Notes under the pieces: model-generated
Seen by the model: only the letters and a program-made list of their open reading frames with translations
What the model was told of the DNA's origin: nothing
Database searches by the model: none
Shown here: positions 1-9,500 of the stretch, one piece after another
Numbering within the stretch: position 1 is the stretch's first letter
Layout: every line of letters begins with the position of its first letter
From: a virus
IMG/VR virus record: IMGVR_UViG_3300023175_000198
Span: 1-23,545 of that record
Direction: 5' to 3' (one strand)
DNA length: 23,545 nt
Made by a program: the position numbers and the translations under genes

Positions 1-1
1 T

Positions 2-622
2 TCACATGGCGAAACTGTAAGTTCTGTGTCTAATGCAGGTGCAGTCCACGTTTGGCGAGATTCTAGTGGTAGTGGAACTTACACTTACGACCAAAAGTTA
101 GTAGCGAGCGATCCAGCAACAAATGCAAGATTTGGAAGTTCCCTTGCTTTAGATGGAAATAATTTAATAATAGGTGCAGAAGGTGCCGACACTTATGGTG
201 GCGCATATATCTTTACACAAGGAACAGATGGCAGTTGGACACAAAGAAAGAAAGTAAGTCCATCTGATGGTACAGCGGCAGCCAATAAATTTGGCGGTGA
301 AAACACTGTAGCCATTAGTGGAAAAGATGTTGCAGTAGGTGCATGGAACTATCCTTCAAGTTCTAAAGGAAGAGCATATGTCTTTAATACAACAGGACCA
401 AATGCTGAAGCGAGAGATAAAAAATATCATTCCGAAGAAATTTTACTTATGCATGACGGCACAAATGTTGCTATGACAAGTTATGGTAAGCTTCTATTAG
501 ATTCTGATCTTGGAACATTTGACGGAGTGGTTGCGGATTCTGGAAGTAATATTAATTTAACATTAAGTCCAACTTATCCAGATACAACTGTTAAACTGAA
601 AGCAATAAGAACAGAAGTATAG
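2..622 (+). CDS. FG-GAP-repeat virion structural protein, C-terminal part (5' truncated)
   Basis: The reading frame is open from the first complete codon (position 2) to a stop at 620-622, so the gene starts outside the window and about 206 C-terminal residues are visible. It shows the end of one FG-GAP-like blade (GAVHVW), then two full blades, each with an FG, a DG/GK turn, an 'xxVGA' strand and a closing aromatic strand (GGAYIF, GRAYVF). After the blades, the last ~75 residues form a different beta-rich tail containing HDGTNVAMTSYG and 'LGTFDG'. From memory, that pattern recurs at the C-termini of virion structural proteins of marine T4-like phages. FG-GAP blades usually form beta-propellers with surface-binding roles. 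Its place directly upstream of three adhesin-like genes suggests another fibre or surface protein. Identity as a specific T4 gene is not supported. Confidence 0.75.
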   Translation, partial: SHGETVSSVSNAGAVHVWRDSSGSGTYTYDQKLVASDPATNARFGSSLALDGNNLIIGAEGADTYGGAYIFTQGTDGSWTQRKKVSPSDGTAAANKFGGENTVAISGKDVAVGAWNYPSSSKGRAYVFNTTGPNAEARDKKYHSEEILLMHDGTNVAMTSYGKLLLDSDLGTFDGVVADSGSNINLTLSPTYPDTTVKLKAIRTEV

Positions 623-649
623 ATATCATTATAATATAAGGAGTATATA

Positions 650-877
650 ATGGAAAAACAAGACAATTCGAATATGGTCATAATCGACGATAAAGAATAT
701 AAGATTGAAGATTTTAATAAAGAGCAAACTTATCACATAACTCAAATCAGAGATTTACAAGCAAAAGCTGCTGATCTTCGTTTTAAGCTTGATCAGCTTA
801 CAACAGCTGAAAAGGCATTTACGAGTTTACTAGTAAAGTCTTTAACAACAGAAGAAGAGCCTAAAACCGAGGAATAA
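650..877 (+). CDS. Small acidic coiled-coil phage protein (DUF6447-like)
   Basis: A 75-residue protein with an N-terminal beta-hairpin-like segment (VIIDDKEYKIEDF) followed by a predicted amphipathic helix of about 40 residues (ITQIRDLQAKAADLRFKLDQ and on) and an acidic Glu/Thr tail. It has a strong ribosome binding site, AAGGAG at 638-643, seven bases before the ATG. Short proteins with an 'I-DGKEY-EDL' start and a coiled-coil end are frequent between structural genes of marine T4-like phages, and I believe they match DUF6447, though I could not test this. The stop lies 7 bases before the next start, so the two genes are likely cotranscribed. Function is unknown. A fibre chaperone or a small virion component would fit the context, but that is inference. 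Confidence 0.65.
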   Translation: MEKQDNSNMVIIDDKEYKIEDFNKEQTYHITQIRDLQAKAADLRFKLDQLTTAEKAFTSLLVKSLTTEEEPKTEE

Positions 878-884
878 TTAGTTA

Positions 885-3458
885 ATGCCAACTGCAGATA
901 AAAAGAACTTTATTGTTGAAAAAGGAATAGAGCTTGAAGGCGGATTTAAACTTAAGAATGTTACTGCAACGACTCTTATTGATTCAGCTGGAACTACTTC
1001 AGTACTAACCGACTCAAGCAATTCTGCATCAATTATAAGTGCAGCAGGTGGAAATATTGTAAAAGGTTATGATTCAAGTGAACTTCTTCCTCTTTCAAAT
1101 AATACTACAGGTGAACTTAATTATGTAACAGAAACTAATCGTTTATATCTTTGGAACGGAAGCGGTTGGTATAACATTGCCACAGTTAATACTACACCTA
1201 CAATGACAACGACTCCAGATTCAAACTATTCTATGGATTCGGTTGGTGCTTCACTTACAATTACATTAGTAGCCACGGATCCTGAAGGTTTACCAATAAC
1301 CTATTCTGCAACTTCAGATTCATCAAGCACCTTTGTGACTATTAGTCAAGACTCAGGCGTATTTACGATTACGCCATTAACTCAATCACAACTCGATTCA
1401 AATGGTGTCAGTGAAGGTGGAACATTTTCAATAAACTTTAAAGCATCAGATGGTGTTAATATTGTTCCTAACGTAACTAATTTTACTTTAACATTGGCTG
1501 CTGGACCAGTAACAAACAGTAAATATACCTCTAGATTAGTAACAGCAGTAGATACTTCTGATAATAATAATATTGTTGATGCATCATCTAATAGTCGCCT
1601 TATAACGTCATATGATGATACTTCTGCTGGAACTTTCACTCCCTATAGACACGGCGGGTATAGTTGGTATGGATCGGCTAGTGGTGCATATTCAACTGCA
1701 ACTATTGGCACAATAGGTACTAATGAATTTACGATTGAATGTTGGGTGTACTGGCCAACAGTAAGTGGACCGGAAGGTGTTTTTGAAATTAATACTTCAT
1801 TAGCACCTGGCAATCAAACGAACACTATAAGTGTGTTCACTCGTAGTTCAACTTATAGTTACAATTGGGCATTTGCAACTAACGGCACTCAAGTAGATTC
1901 AAGTACTGCTCCAACAGCAAACACTTGGCACCACGTTGCATTAGTGAGAAATTCGAGCAATTTAATAACGCTGTATATTGATGGTACTTCACTAATAACT
2001 CGTACCGATTCAACAAGTATAAGTGCCACCACTTTATCAATAGGAAGATATTATAACACATCGTTCAATGTAAACGGATATATTCATGATTTTAGAATAG
2101 TCAACGGCAGTGCTGTTTACACATCAAACTTCACACCACCAACAGAAAAATTAACAGCAATTACAAATACTGATTTATTAGCTTATCGTAATGGTACATT
2201 CATAGATGAGTCAACAAATTCTCGTTTTATATTTAAAGGATCTGGTGTAGAAAATCTTCCATTTACACCATACGACAATGTACCATATGCTGTTGATGAT
2301 CATGGCGGATCAATCTATTTTGACGGCGATGGCGATTACTTAAAATTAGCAACATCAGGAAATTCATCAGTTACAGATTTTACAATATCTTTTTGGATGT
2401 ATCCAGAAAGTTTTGCTGTTAACAATTCGCTTTATCCGCGTGTATTAGCAATTGGTGACGGATCTTCTGCAAGTACATTTATTCTTTATATAGACACTGG
2501 TTTGCAAATGAAATTATATACCGGTGGTGCTGTAAGAATTGAAAGTGGAGCAGGTACGAGTACGGTTTTTAGGGCAGATAATTGGCAACATATTGTTTTA
2601 AAAAGAAATTCAGGCACTTGGCGATTATTAGTTAATGGTACTTCACAAGGAACATATTCTAATTCAACCGGAATAAATTTTAATTCAGCCAGCATGTTTG
2701 TAGCAAGAAGTACTTCAGCGTCTGGTTATTATACTGGATATATTTCAGATTTTAAAATAGAGTTTAGTTCTGATAGTTCAAGTTCTGTCACAGTTCCAAC
2801 ATCACCATATTCCTCATCAGGAACTGAGTATCATATCAAAGGTACTGAGGCTTCTATTATTGATAAAGCACAAGGAACAAATTTAGTTATTCCGAGTAGT
2901 GGTGTAACTGGTTCGACGACACAAGTTAAATTTACAGATTCAAAATCAATATATTTTTCTGGTGGATCATCTGCAGGAATTGATTTAGGAACAAATCTCT
3001 TTTTAGACGCAACTAACACAGAGTACACATTAGAAATGTGGTATTATCCAACTCAAACAGGAAGTAATTCTTTTTTAATGGGTTCATATATAAGTACTTC
3101 CACTGGAAGATGGTTATTATATCAACAAGGATCAGACAGCAGAATTAGATTTTTTGCAAACTTAAATGGCACGAAAGAAATTTTTACTTCTGCTGTTAGT
3201 GCGAACACCTGGTATCACGTGGCACTTGTTAGAAAATCAAATGGATATATGTCAATTTTTCTCAATGGAACTGAAACAGAATTAACAACCGATGTAAGTG
3301 GATATGCTACAGTATTAGATAGACCAGTATTATTAGGCAGTGGCGATACATTTAGCTCAAGCGGCTGTCAAGCTTATATACAAGATGTTAGAATCACGAA
3401 AGGATTAGCAAGATATACTTCAAGTTTTACACCTCCTAGTGCATCACTAGATGGATAA
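885..3458 (+). CDS. Large adhesin-like structural protein with three LamG/concanavalin-like domains
   Basis: An 857-residue protein with a modular layout. Residues 1-100 share a cassette with the next two genes (start MPTADKKNFIVEKGIELEGG; later ETNRLYLWNGSGWYNIA). Residues ~102-208 are a cadherin/Ig-like domain (ATDPEGLPITYSA ... FKASDGVN). Three LamG-like jelly rolls then follow at ~212-425, ~432-637 and ~648-857. Each has the hallmark strands 'FTIECWVYWP', 'FTISFWMYP' or 'YTLEMWYYP', a 'WHHVALVR' / 'WQHIVLKR' / 'WYHVALVR' strand, 'LYIDGT'-type hairpins and, in the first and third, a closing 'FTPP'. LamG folds commonly bind carbohydrate. No signal peptide or membrane segment is visible. The start is supported by GAGGA at 869-873, inside the end of the preceding gene. 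It is probably a virion surface or tail-fibre protein; the exact location on the particle is inferred. Confidence 0.8.
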   Translation: MPTADKKNFIVEKGIELEGGFKLKNVTATTLIDSAGTTSVLTDSSNSASIISAAGGNIVKGYDSSELLPLSNNTTGELNYVTETNRLYLWNGSGWYNIATVNTTPTMTTTPDSNYSMDSVGASLTITLVATDPEGLPITYSATSDSSSTFVTISQDSGVFTITPLTQSQLDSNGVSEGGTFSINFKASDGVNIVPNVTNFTLTLAAGPVTNSKYTSRLVTAVDTSDNNNIVDASSNSRLITSYDDTSAGTFTPYRHGGYSWYGSASGAYSTATIGTIGTNEFTIECWVYWPTVSGPEGVFEINTSLAPGNQTNTISVFTRSSTYSYNWAFATNGTQVDSSTAPTANTWHHVALVRNSSNLITLYIDGTSLITRTDSTSISATTLSIGRYYNTSFNVNGYIHDFRIVNGSAVYTSNFTPPTEKLTAITNTDLLAYRNGTFIDESTNSRFIFKGSGVENLPFTPYDNVPYAVDDHGGSIYFDGDGDYLKLATSGNSSVTDFTISFWMYPESFAVNNSLYPRVLAIGDGSSASTFILYIDTGLQMKLYTGGAVRIESGAGTSTVFRADNWQHIVLKRNSGTWRLLVNGTSQGTYSNSTGINFNSASMFVARSTSASGYYTGYISDFKIEFSSDSSSSVTVPTSPYSSSGTEYHIKGTEASIIDKAQGTNLVIPSSGVTGSTTQVKFTDSKSIYFSGGSSAGIDLGTNLFLDATNTEYTLEMWYYPTQTGSNSFLMGSYISTSTGRWLLYQQGSDSRIRFFANLNGTKEIFTSAVSANTWYHVALVRKSNGYMSIFLNGTETELTTDVSGYATVLDRPVLLGSGDTFSSSGCQAYIQDVRITKGLARYTSSFTPPSASLDG
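1521..3455 (+). repeat. Three tandem LamG-like domain repeats inside the adhesin gene
   Basis: Coding repeat of about 200 residues per unit, recognised by a recurring Trp-centred strand (ECWVYW, SFWMYP, EMWYYP), about 60-70 residues later 'W-H/Q/Y-H-V/I', and 'IHDFRIVNG', 'ISDFKIEF' or 'IQDVRITKG' near the end. The units are clearly diverged in protein sequence, so this is an old duplication and not a recent one. Confidence 0.7.
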
Positions 3459-3461
3459 ATA
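3454..3461 (+). promoter_or_regulatory. Possible T4-type late promoter (one mismatch)
   Basis: GATAAATA overlaps the stop codon of the upstream adhesin gene and is followed by GTA, as are the perfect boxes at 10286 and 17493 (TATAAATAGTA). It lies 27 bases before the ATG of the next gene. The mismatch at the first base lowers confidence. Confidence 0.4.
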
Positions 3462-3488
3462 GTAGGATTAATAAGGATTTAAAAATTA

Positions 3489-6482
3489 ATGCCAACTGCT
3501 CTTAAGAAAAATTTTATATTAAGTAACGGATTAGAAGTTGAACAATCAATTAAGATTGGTGATCAAACATTCACATCTTTATTAGATTCTTCTGCCATTG
3601 TTAGTGTAGCTTCAGAATCTTCTACTGCAAAAACTATTAGTAAAACTGGTGGTTTTCTGTGTAAAAGTTATGATTCAGCGGATCTTCTTCCCGGAAGTGG
3701 TAATGACTCTGGTGAATTTGGGTTTGTATCATCAACAAATCGCTTATATATCTGGAACGGTTCTGGTTGGTATAACATTGCCTTGATTAACACCACACCA
3801 ACTTTATCAACTACGCCGGATTCAAACTATTCTATGGACTCAGTCGGTGCTTCTTTATCTATTACAATTTTAGCTACTGATCCAGAAGAAGTACCAATAA
3901 CATATTCTCATGTAGCATCAGATTCTGCAGCAGATCTTGTATCAATTACTCAAGACTCTTCAGTGTTTACTGTGACTCCATTAACTCAAGATCAACTTGA
4001 TTCTAATGGCTATAGTTCTGGTGGAACCTTTACTATCACATTTAGAGCGTCAGACGGAGTTAATATTGCTCCAGCAGTAAGTAGTTTTACTTTGACTCTT
4101 TCTTTAGGATATGATTGGACTAAAGGATTTCAGCAATCAATAATAACCCCATCAACAAGAACTAGTGGTGCTGAGTTTGGAACTAGTGTTTCTCTTTCAG
4201 AAGATGGTAGTTATGCAGCAGTTGGTTCTGAAAATTTAAGTAGTAGTGCAGGTGGTGTTTTTATATTTACAAGATCAGGTTCTACATGGACGCAGCAAGC
4301 TAGTTTAACAGCTTCTGACGCAGCGTCAGCTGATAAATTTGGTAGTGATGTCTCTTTAAATAAAGATGCAACAGAGTTAGTAGTAGGTGCTCAAGGTGAA
4401 GGTGGAACTGGTCGAGGCTCTATTTACATATTTACAAGATCAGGTTCTACATGGACACAGCAACAAAAAATAACGCCAGGCGATATTAGTGCTAATGATG
4501 CGTTTGGAGCTAAAGTAGAGATTAATTACAATGGAGATACTATTGCAGTATCTTCGCATGGAGATGATGACACTCAATCGGATTCAGGTGCTGTTTATAT
4601 ATACACAAAATCTGGTGGTACTTGGTCACAGCAAGCTAAAATTAAAGCTGATACACCAGTTAATAGTCAACGAATGTCACAAGATGCTATAGATCTCTCT
4701 GATGATGGAAATACATTAATAGCTGGTGCTTACCGCGATAGCACCAATCTCGGAAAAACATATATATTTACAAGATCTGGATCCACATGGTCAGAACAAG
4801 CTGCATTAACATCTAGTGATGCAACTGCTAGTCAAAGATTTGGTCATTCAGTTGGTATATCTGGTGATGGTAATACTGCAGCAATAGGTGCTTTTTTTGA
4901 TACTAGTGAAAAAGGGGCTTTCTATATATTCACGAGATCGGGTTCTACGTGGACACAACAAGTTAAAATAGCTGGACCTAATACAGTAGCTGGAGTAAGT
5001 GGTCAATCGGTTAATGAGAAATTTGGCACTGGAGTTCGTATGTCTGGAGATGGAGGCACTGTTATAGTTTCAGCACCTGAGGCTGATAAAGTAAATGTCC
5101 AGATAGGTGCTTTATATGTTTATACTGGATCTGGATCATCTTGGACTCAAGCTATAAAATTATTTAGATCTACACATGAGGCTACTGCTAATAGTTATGC
5201 TGCTTATAATACAGATATATCTCATGACGGTAATATAATTTTACTTGGAGCCAATGGTGAAGATGATGGTGGAAATTCAAATACTGGTGCAGCTTATGCG
5301 TTTGCAGCACCTGTAGCGTCAACTCCAGATTGGACAGCTGCAGCTCAAGAAGCTCAGCTATCACCATCATATACGCTGGCTAACTATCAAAATTTTGGAT
5401 ATAGTGTTGATATCAAAGGCGATAGGGCTTTAGTTGGAGCACAAGGTGTTGATAGTAATGCAGGTAAAGTGCTTTATTTTACAAGAGCTTACGAAGGATC
5501 AGCATGGACTTTACAACAAACATTTACAGGAAGTAATACTGAGGGTGGTGATTTTTTTGGTACTGATGTAGCAATGGATGAAAATGGAACTACGTGCGTT
5601 GTTGGTGCACCAGCAGAAGACACTGGCGCAACTCAAGCTGGCATGATTTATGTTTTTACTCTAAGTGGAAATACATGGACTCAAACAGCACAACTACAAA
5701 CAAGCGACACTAGAGCTAACTATGATAGCTTTGGCCAATCAGTTTCTATATACAATGGTACGATTGCTGCTAGTGCTCCTCAAAAAGACGGCCAAGGTGC
5801 TTGTTATGTTTTCACTGGTTCAGGCTCTAGTTGGACGCAACAAGCAAAAGTAGTATCATCAGATATAGCATCTAGTGATCAATTTGGAAGAGCCATATCT
5901 TTATGGGATGACAGTTTATTAGTCGGTGCTTATTACGAAGATCCTGGTAATGTTAATCTTGCAGGATCTGCATACGTGTTTACAAGATCTGGCTCATCGT
6001 GGTCACAACAAGCCAAATTAACAGCTTCTGACGCTGCAGCTAGTGATGTCTTTGGATCAGAAGTGTGTTTAGTGGGAGACACTGCTATAGTAGGTGCTTA
6101 TAATAATGACGATGATGGAACAAATTCAGGATCAGCTTATGTTTATGCAAGATCTGGCTCATCGTGGTCACAACAACAAAAGTTGACAGCTTCTGACGCA
6201 GCGGCCGGTGATCAATTTGGCGTTGCAGTTGCAATTAATAAAACAGACGAAGATGTTGTAGTAGTAGGAGCTCAAAGTAATGATGGTGGTAAAGCATACA
6301 CATTTACAAGATCTGGATCAACATGGACTCAACAGCAAGTATTTACAAGATCAGATGTTGCATCAACAGATGGATTTGGAAATGCAATTGTAGTAGATAA
6401 TTCTTCAATTATTATAGGTGATTATCAAGGTGACGAGGGTAGTTATACTAGCTCTGGAGCAGCGTTTGTATTTAAAGCATAA
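3489..6482 (+). CDS. Large adhesin-like structural protein with two seven-unit FG-GAP propellers
   Basis: A 997-residue paralogue of the preceding gene. Residues 1-100 are the shared N-terminal cassette (STNRLYIWNGSGWYNIA) and ~101-206 the cadherin/Ig-like domain. From Y208 onward the protein is FG-GAP-like blades: W-x-QQ, then FG, then a DG turn, an 'xxVGA' strand, and a closing strand such as VYIF or AYVF followed by TRSGSTW. I count seven closing strands between 208 and ~611 and seven more from ~612 to 997. The linker PVASTPDW marks the join. That is the number expected for two closed seven-bladed beta-propellers of integrin-alpha type. Acidic loops such as GDDDTQSDSG could bind calcium. 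RBS AAGGA is at 3473-3477. Most likely a tail-fibre or surface adhesin; the receptor is unknown. Confidence 0.8.
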   Translation: MPTALKKNFILSNGLEVEQSIKIGDQTFTSLLDSSAIVSVASESSTAKTISKTGGFLCKSYDSADLLPGSGNDSGEFGFVSSTNRLYIWNGSGWYNIALINTTPTLSTTPDSNYSMDSVGASLSITILATDPEEVPITYSHVASDSAADLVSITQDSSVFTVTPLTQDQLDSNGYSSGGTFTITFRASDGVNIAPAVSSFTLTLSLGYDWTKGFQQSIITPSTRTSGAEFGTSVSLSEDGSYAAVGSENLSSSAGGVFIFTRSGSTWTQQASLTASDAASADKFGSDVSLNKDATELVVGAQGEGGTGRGSIYIFTRSGSTWTQQQKITPGDISANDAFGAKVEINYNGDTIAVSSHGDDDTQSDSGAVYIYTKSGGTWSQQAKIKADTPVNSQRMSQDAIDLSDDGNTLIAGAYRDSTNLGKTYIFTRSGSTWSEQAALTSSDATASQRFGHSVGISGDGNTAAIGAFFDTSEKGAFYIFTRSGSTWTQQVKIAGPNTVAGVSGQSVNEKFGTGVRMSGDGGTVIVSAPEADKVNVQIGALYVYTGSGSSWTQAIKLFRSTHEATANSYAAYNTDISHDGNIILLGANGEDDGGNSNTGAAYAFAAPVASTPDWTAAAQEAQLSPSYTLANYQNFGYSVDIKGDRALVGAQGVDSNAGKVLYFTRAYEGSAWTLQQTFTGSNTEGGDFFGTDVAMDENGTTCVVGAPAEDTGATQAGMIYVFTLSGNTWTQTAQLQTSDTRANYDSFGQSVSIYNGTIAASAPQKDGQGACYVFTGSGSSWTQQAKVVSSDIASSDQFGRAISLWDDSLLVGAYYEDPGNVNLAGSAYVFTRSGSSWSQQAKLTASDAAASDVFGSEVCLVGDTAIVGAYNNDDDGTNSGSAYVYARSGSSWSQQQKLTASDAAAGDQFGVAVAINKTDEDVVVVGAQSNDGGKAYTFTRSGSTWTQQQVFTRSDVASTDGFGNAIVVDNSSIIIGDYQGDEGSYTSSGAAFVFKA
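4110..5321 (+). repeat. FG-GAP array, first set of seven units
   Basis: Seven coding units of about 55-60 residues, ending in VFIF, IYIF, VYIY, TYIF, FYIF, LYVY and AYAF. Most joins between units read TRSGSTW. DNA identity between units is patchy but locally exact: 29 bases at 4263-4291 recur at 4428-4456. Confidence 0.75.
5322..6479 (+). repeat. FG-GAP array, second set of seven units
   Basis: Seven further coding units, ending in VLYF, IYVF, CYVF, AYVF, AYVY, AYTF and AFVF. The last unit reaches the C-terminus. A 28-base stretch at 5983-6010 recurs exactly at 6148-6175, at equivalent positions of neighbouring blades. Confidence 0.75.
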
Positions 6483-6490
6483 TGAAATTA

Positions 6491-6498
6491 TATAAATA
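6491..6498 (+). promoter_or_regulatory. T4-type late promoter
   Basis: A perfect TATAAATA box nine bases after the stop of the upstream adhesin gene and 32 bases before the next ATG. By T4 spacing, transcription would start near 6504 and give a leader of about 27 bases. The sigma factor gp55 and its coactivators would be needed and are not in this window. Confidence 0.65.
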
Positions 6499-6530
6499 AG
6501 AGAATAAACATAAACAATTAGAGATAGTTA

Positions 6531-9500
6531 ATGTCAACCGCAATTAAAACAAAATTTAATGTTGATAAAATAGAAACTTCAGAAAGTCTTAAGCTTGGTG
6601 GCACAACCGCAACAAGTCTTATTGATTCTAGCACCGTTACATCTATAGGTACTTCTTCTTCAGTAGCTCTCTCTATAGTTCAAAATGCTGGAAACCCATC
6701 AGCAAAGATATACGATTCTGCAGAGCTTTTGCCAGGAAGTGCTGATTCTGGTTCAATGGCATTAGTAACAGAAACTAATAGATTATACATTTGGAATGGA
6801 ACTGGTTGGTACAATATTGCTTTAGTTAATACTTCTCCAACGTTAAGTACTACTCCTGATTCTAATTATACAATGGATTCAGTTGGAGCGTCATTAACAG
6901 TTACTATGGTAGCATCAGATCCAGAAGAATTGCCAATAACGTATTCATATCTTTCAGATTCAGCATCTAACTTTGTATCAATTACTCAAGACTCAGGTGT
7001 ATTTACTATTTCATCATTAACTCAAGCTCAACTCGATTCCAACGGAGTCAGTTCTGGTGGTACATTTAGTATTACATTTAGAGCAACAGATGGCGTTAAT
7101 ATAGCGCCAGCGGTAAGTAGTTTCACATTAACTCTTGCTGTAACATATGATTGGTCAACAACATCTCAAGCTAATAAGATAACTGCATCTGATGCTGCTA
7201 ATAATGATTTCTTTGGTAACGTTGTTGACATAGATGGTGATTACGCTGTAGTAGGAGCTCGAGGTAATAAGGCTGTTTACATTTACAAAGCATCAGATCT
7301 TAGTTGGGCTTATGGACAACAACAAGCTAATTTTCAAGGTGCAGATGTTGGTGGTAATAGTTTTTATGGACAGGGTCTAGAAATTTCCAATGATGGAAAC
7401 ACTACTGCAGTCGGAGCTAGAGGTGATTATGCTATCTACGTTCATACTAGATCTGGATCAACATGGTCTCAACAACAGAAAATTACAGTATCCGGACAAT
7501 CGGGTCATATTGGTCGTGTTGTATCTCTTTCCGGCGACGGAGACACAGTTGCTTTTTCTGACGCTATCTATAGCACCAATAATATTGGTAGAGTGTATGT
7601 TTGGACTAGATCTGGGTCAACTTGGTCATCAGAAACAATTATAGAATATGATGATGCAGATGCTGATTTAGATTCAGGTGATAGATTTGGAAGTTCTTTA
7701 GCGTTAACGGATGATGGTAATACATTAGTAATAGGTTGTTTTAAAGAAGATCAGGATGGGAGTAACACAGGAGGTGTTTATGTTTTTACAAGATCAGGTT
7801 CAACGTGGTCTTTTCAACAAAGACTTCAATCTAATCCCGTTATAACCAATTCTGAATTTGGTAATGAAAGACACGGTGTAGGAATTTCTGGAGATGGAAA
7901 TTATATAGTAGTAGGAGCAGGTGGTTCGAATAAATCACACGTATTTAATTTATCTGGAGGTACATGGTCTCAACAAGCAATATTAACACCAAGTGGTGGT
8001 AGCCCTGGAACGAACGCCCCATCTGTTGATATATCACAAAGTGGTGATACGGTAATAGTGGGGGTGCCGCTTTCTGATGGAGAAGCTTCTAATGCTGGTG
8101 CTGCATATGTATTTACGAGATCAGGCTCAACTTGGACTCAAGAAGCAAGATTAAACCATTCAACAGCTGCGTCAAATGATTATTTTGGATGGGACGTAGG
8201 TATATCAAATGATGGAAACACTGCTATTGTTTCAGCTTATGCGGATGACATAAGTTCTAGTACTGATGCCGGTTCAGCATTCGTTTTTACGAGATCTGGT
8301 ACAACTTGGACTCAACAAAAAGAGTTAAACCAAAGTACGGTATACGCTGAAAGTTATTTTGGTTATCAATCAAGAATTTCTGGAGATGCAACAACTGCAA
8401 TAGTAAGCGCAAATGGTTATGATACTTTATCTTCACCGTATGATGTTGGTATGGTGTACATATACGAGCAGGCACGCCAATGGACAGAACAAACAAAGAT
8501 ACAAGAAACAACATTCGGATCCAATTTCGGTCATTCTGTATCAATATCTGGTGACACAGTAGTAGTAGGTTCAAACAATACAGATGTTAATAGTCCAGAT
8601 GGAACAAAGTCTTATGTATATACGAGAGCTAGTTACAACTTAACGAATGCATCATACGCTAGTAAAACTTATTCATTTGCTTCTGTAGATAATGGACCTA
8701 CTGGATTTGCATTTAACAGTGATGGAACTAAATTATTTTTTGTTGGTTGGCAACAAACACTCATCAACAGTACTACTGGTGGTTGTTATCAGTATAGTTT
8801 ATCTACAGCTTACGACGTTTCGACTGCAACTTACGATAACGTTTCTTTAGATTTAAGTAGCCAAATGACACAACCTATGGGAATGAATTTTAGTTCAGAT
8901 GGAACTAAATTGTTTGTTCTCGATAATCAAGCAAGTGTTAATGGAGATGTTGTATTTCAATATAATTTGTCGACAGCATTTGATTTAAGCACAGCATCGT
9001 ATAGTAATAATAGTTTAGATGTTAGTTCGTACGAGACAATAGCATCCGGAATAGATTTTAAACCCGATGGAACAAAAATGTTTGTAGTGGGAGAGCAAAC
9101 AGATACTATCCGCGCTTGGAATCTTTCAAGTGCTTGGGATCTTTCAACTGCATCGTATGCTAGTGAAACTTATAGTGTTTCATCACAAGATGGTCTTCCA
9201 ACTGGATTCACATTTAACAGTACTGGAACTAAGATGTACTTCGTTGGTCGTACAAATCATGATATATATCAATATAGCTTATCTACTGCATGGGATGTTT
9301 CAACTGCATCTTATGATAGTATTAGTTTAGATGTTAGTAGTCAAGAAGGAGATCAACCGCGTCAGATTAGATTTAATTCAGATGGAAGTAAATTGTGGAT
9401 GATAGGCTCTGTTAGTGATTCAATTTTTGAATATAGTGTACCTGAAACGTGGTCTTTACAACAAAAAGTTGATCCGTCTCAAGCTCATCAGGATGATCAG

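Noticed and set aside
630-635. TATAAT, a possible sigma70 -10 box before the 75-residue gene
   Set aside because: No acceptable -35 box at the right distance, and A/T words are frequent here; it also lacks the TATAAATA form of the other late promoters.
1382-3028. Several antisense open frames of 60-85 codons within the LamG adhesin gene
   Set aside because: They lie opposite a clear long gene, have no recognisable domain or ribosome site, and reflect low stop density in repetitive Ser/Thr-rich coding DNA.
8287-8574. 95-codon antisense open frame in the giant adhesin
   Set aside because: Leu/His-rich composition typical of a reverse shadow of repeated coding DNA; no start signal or domain.
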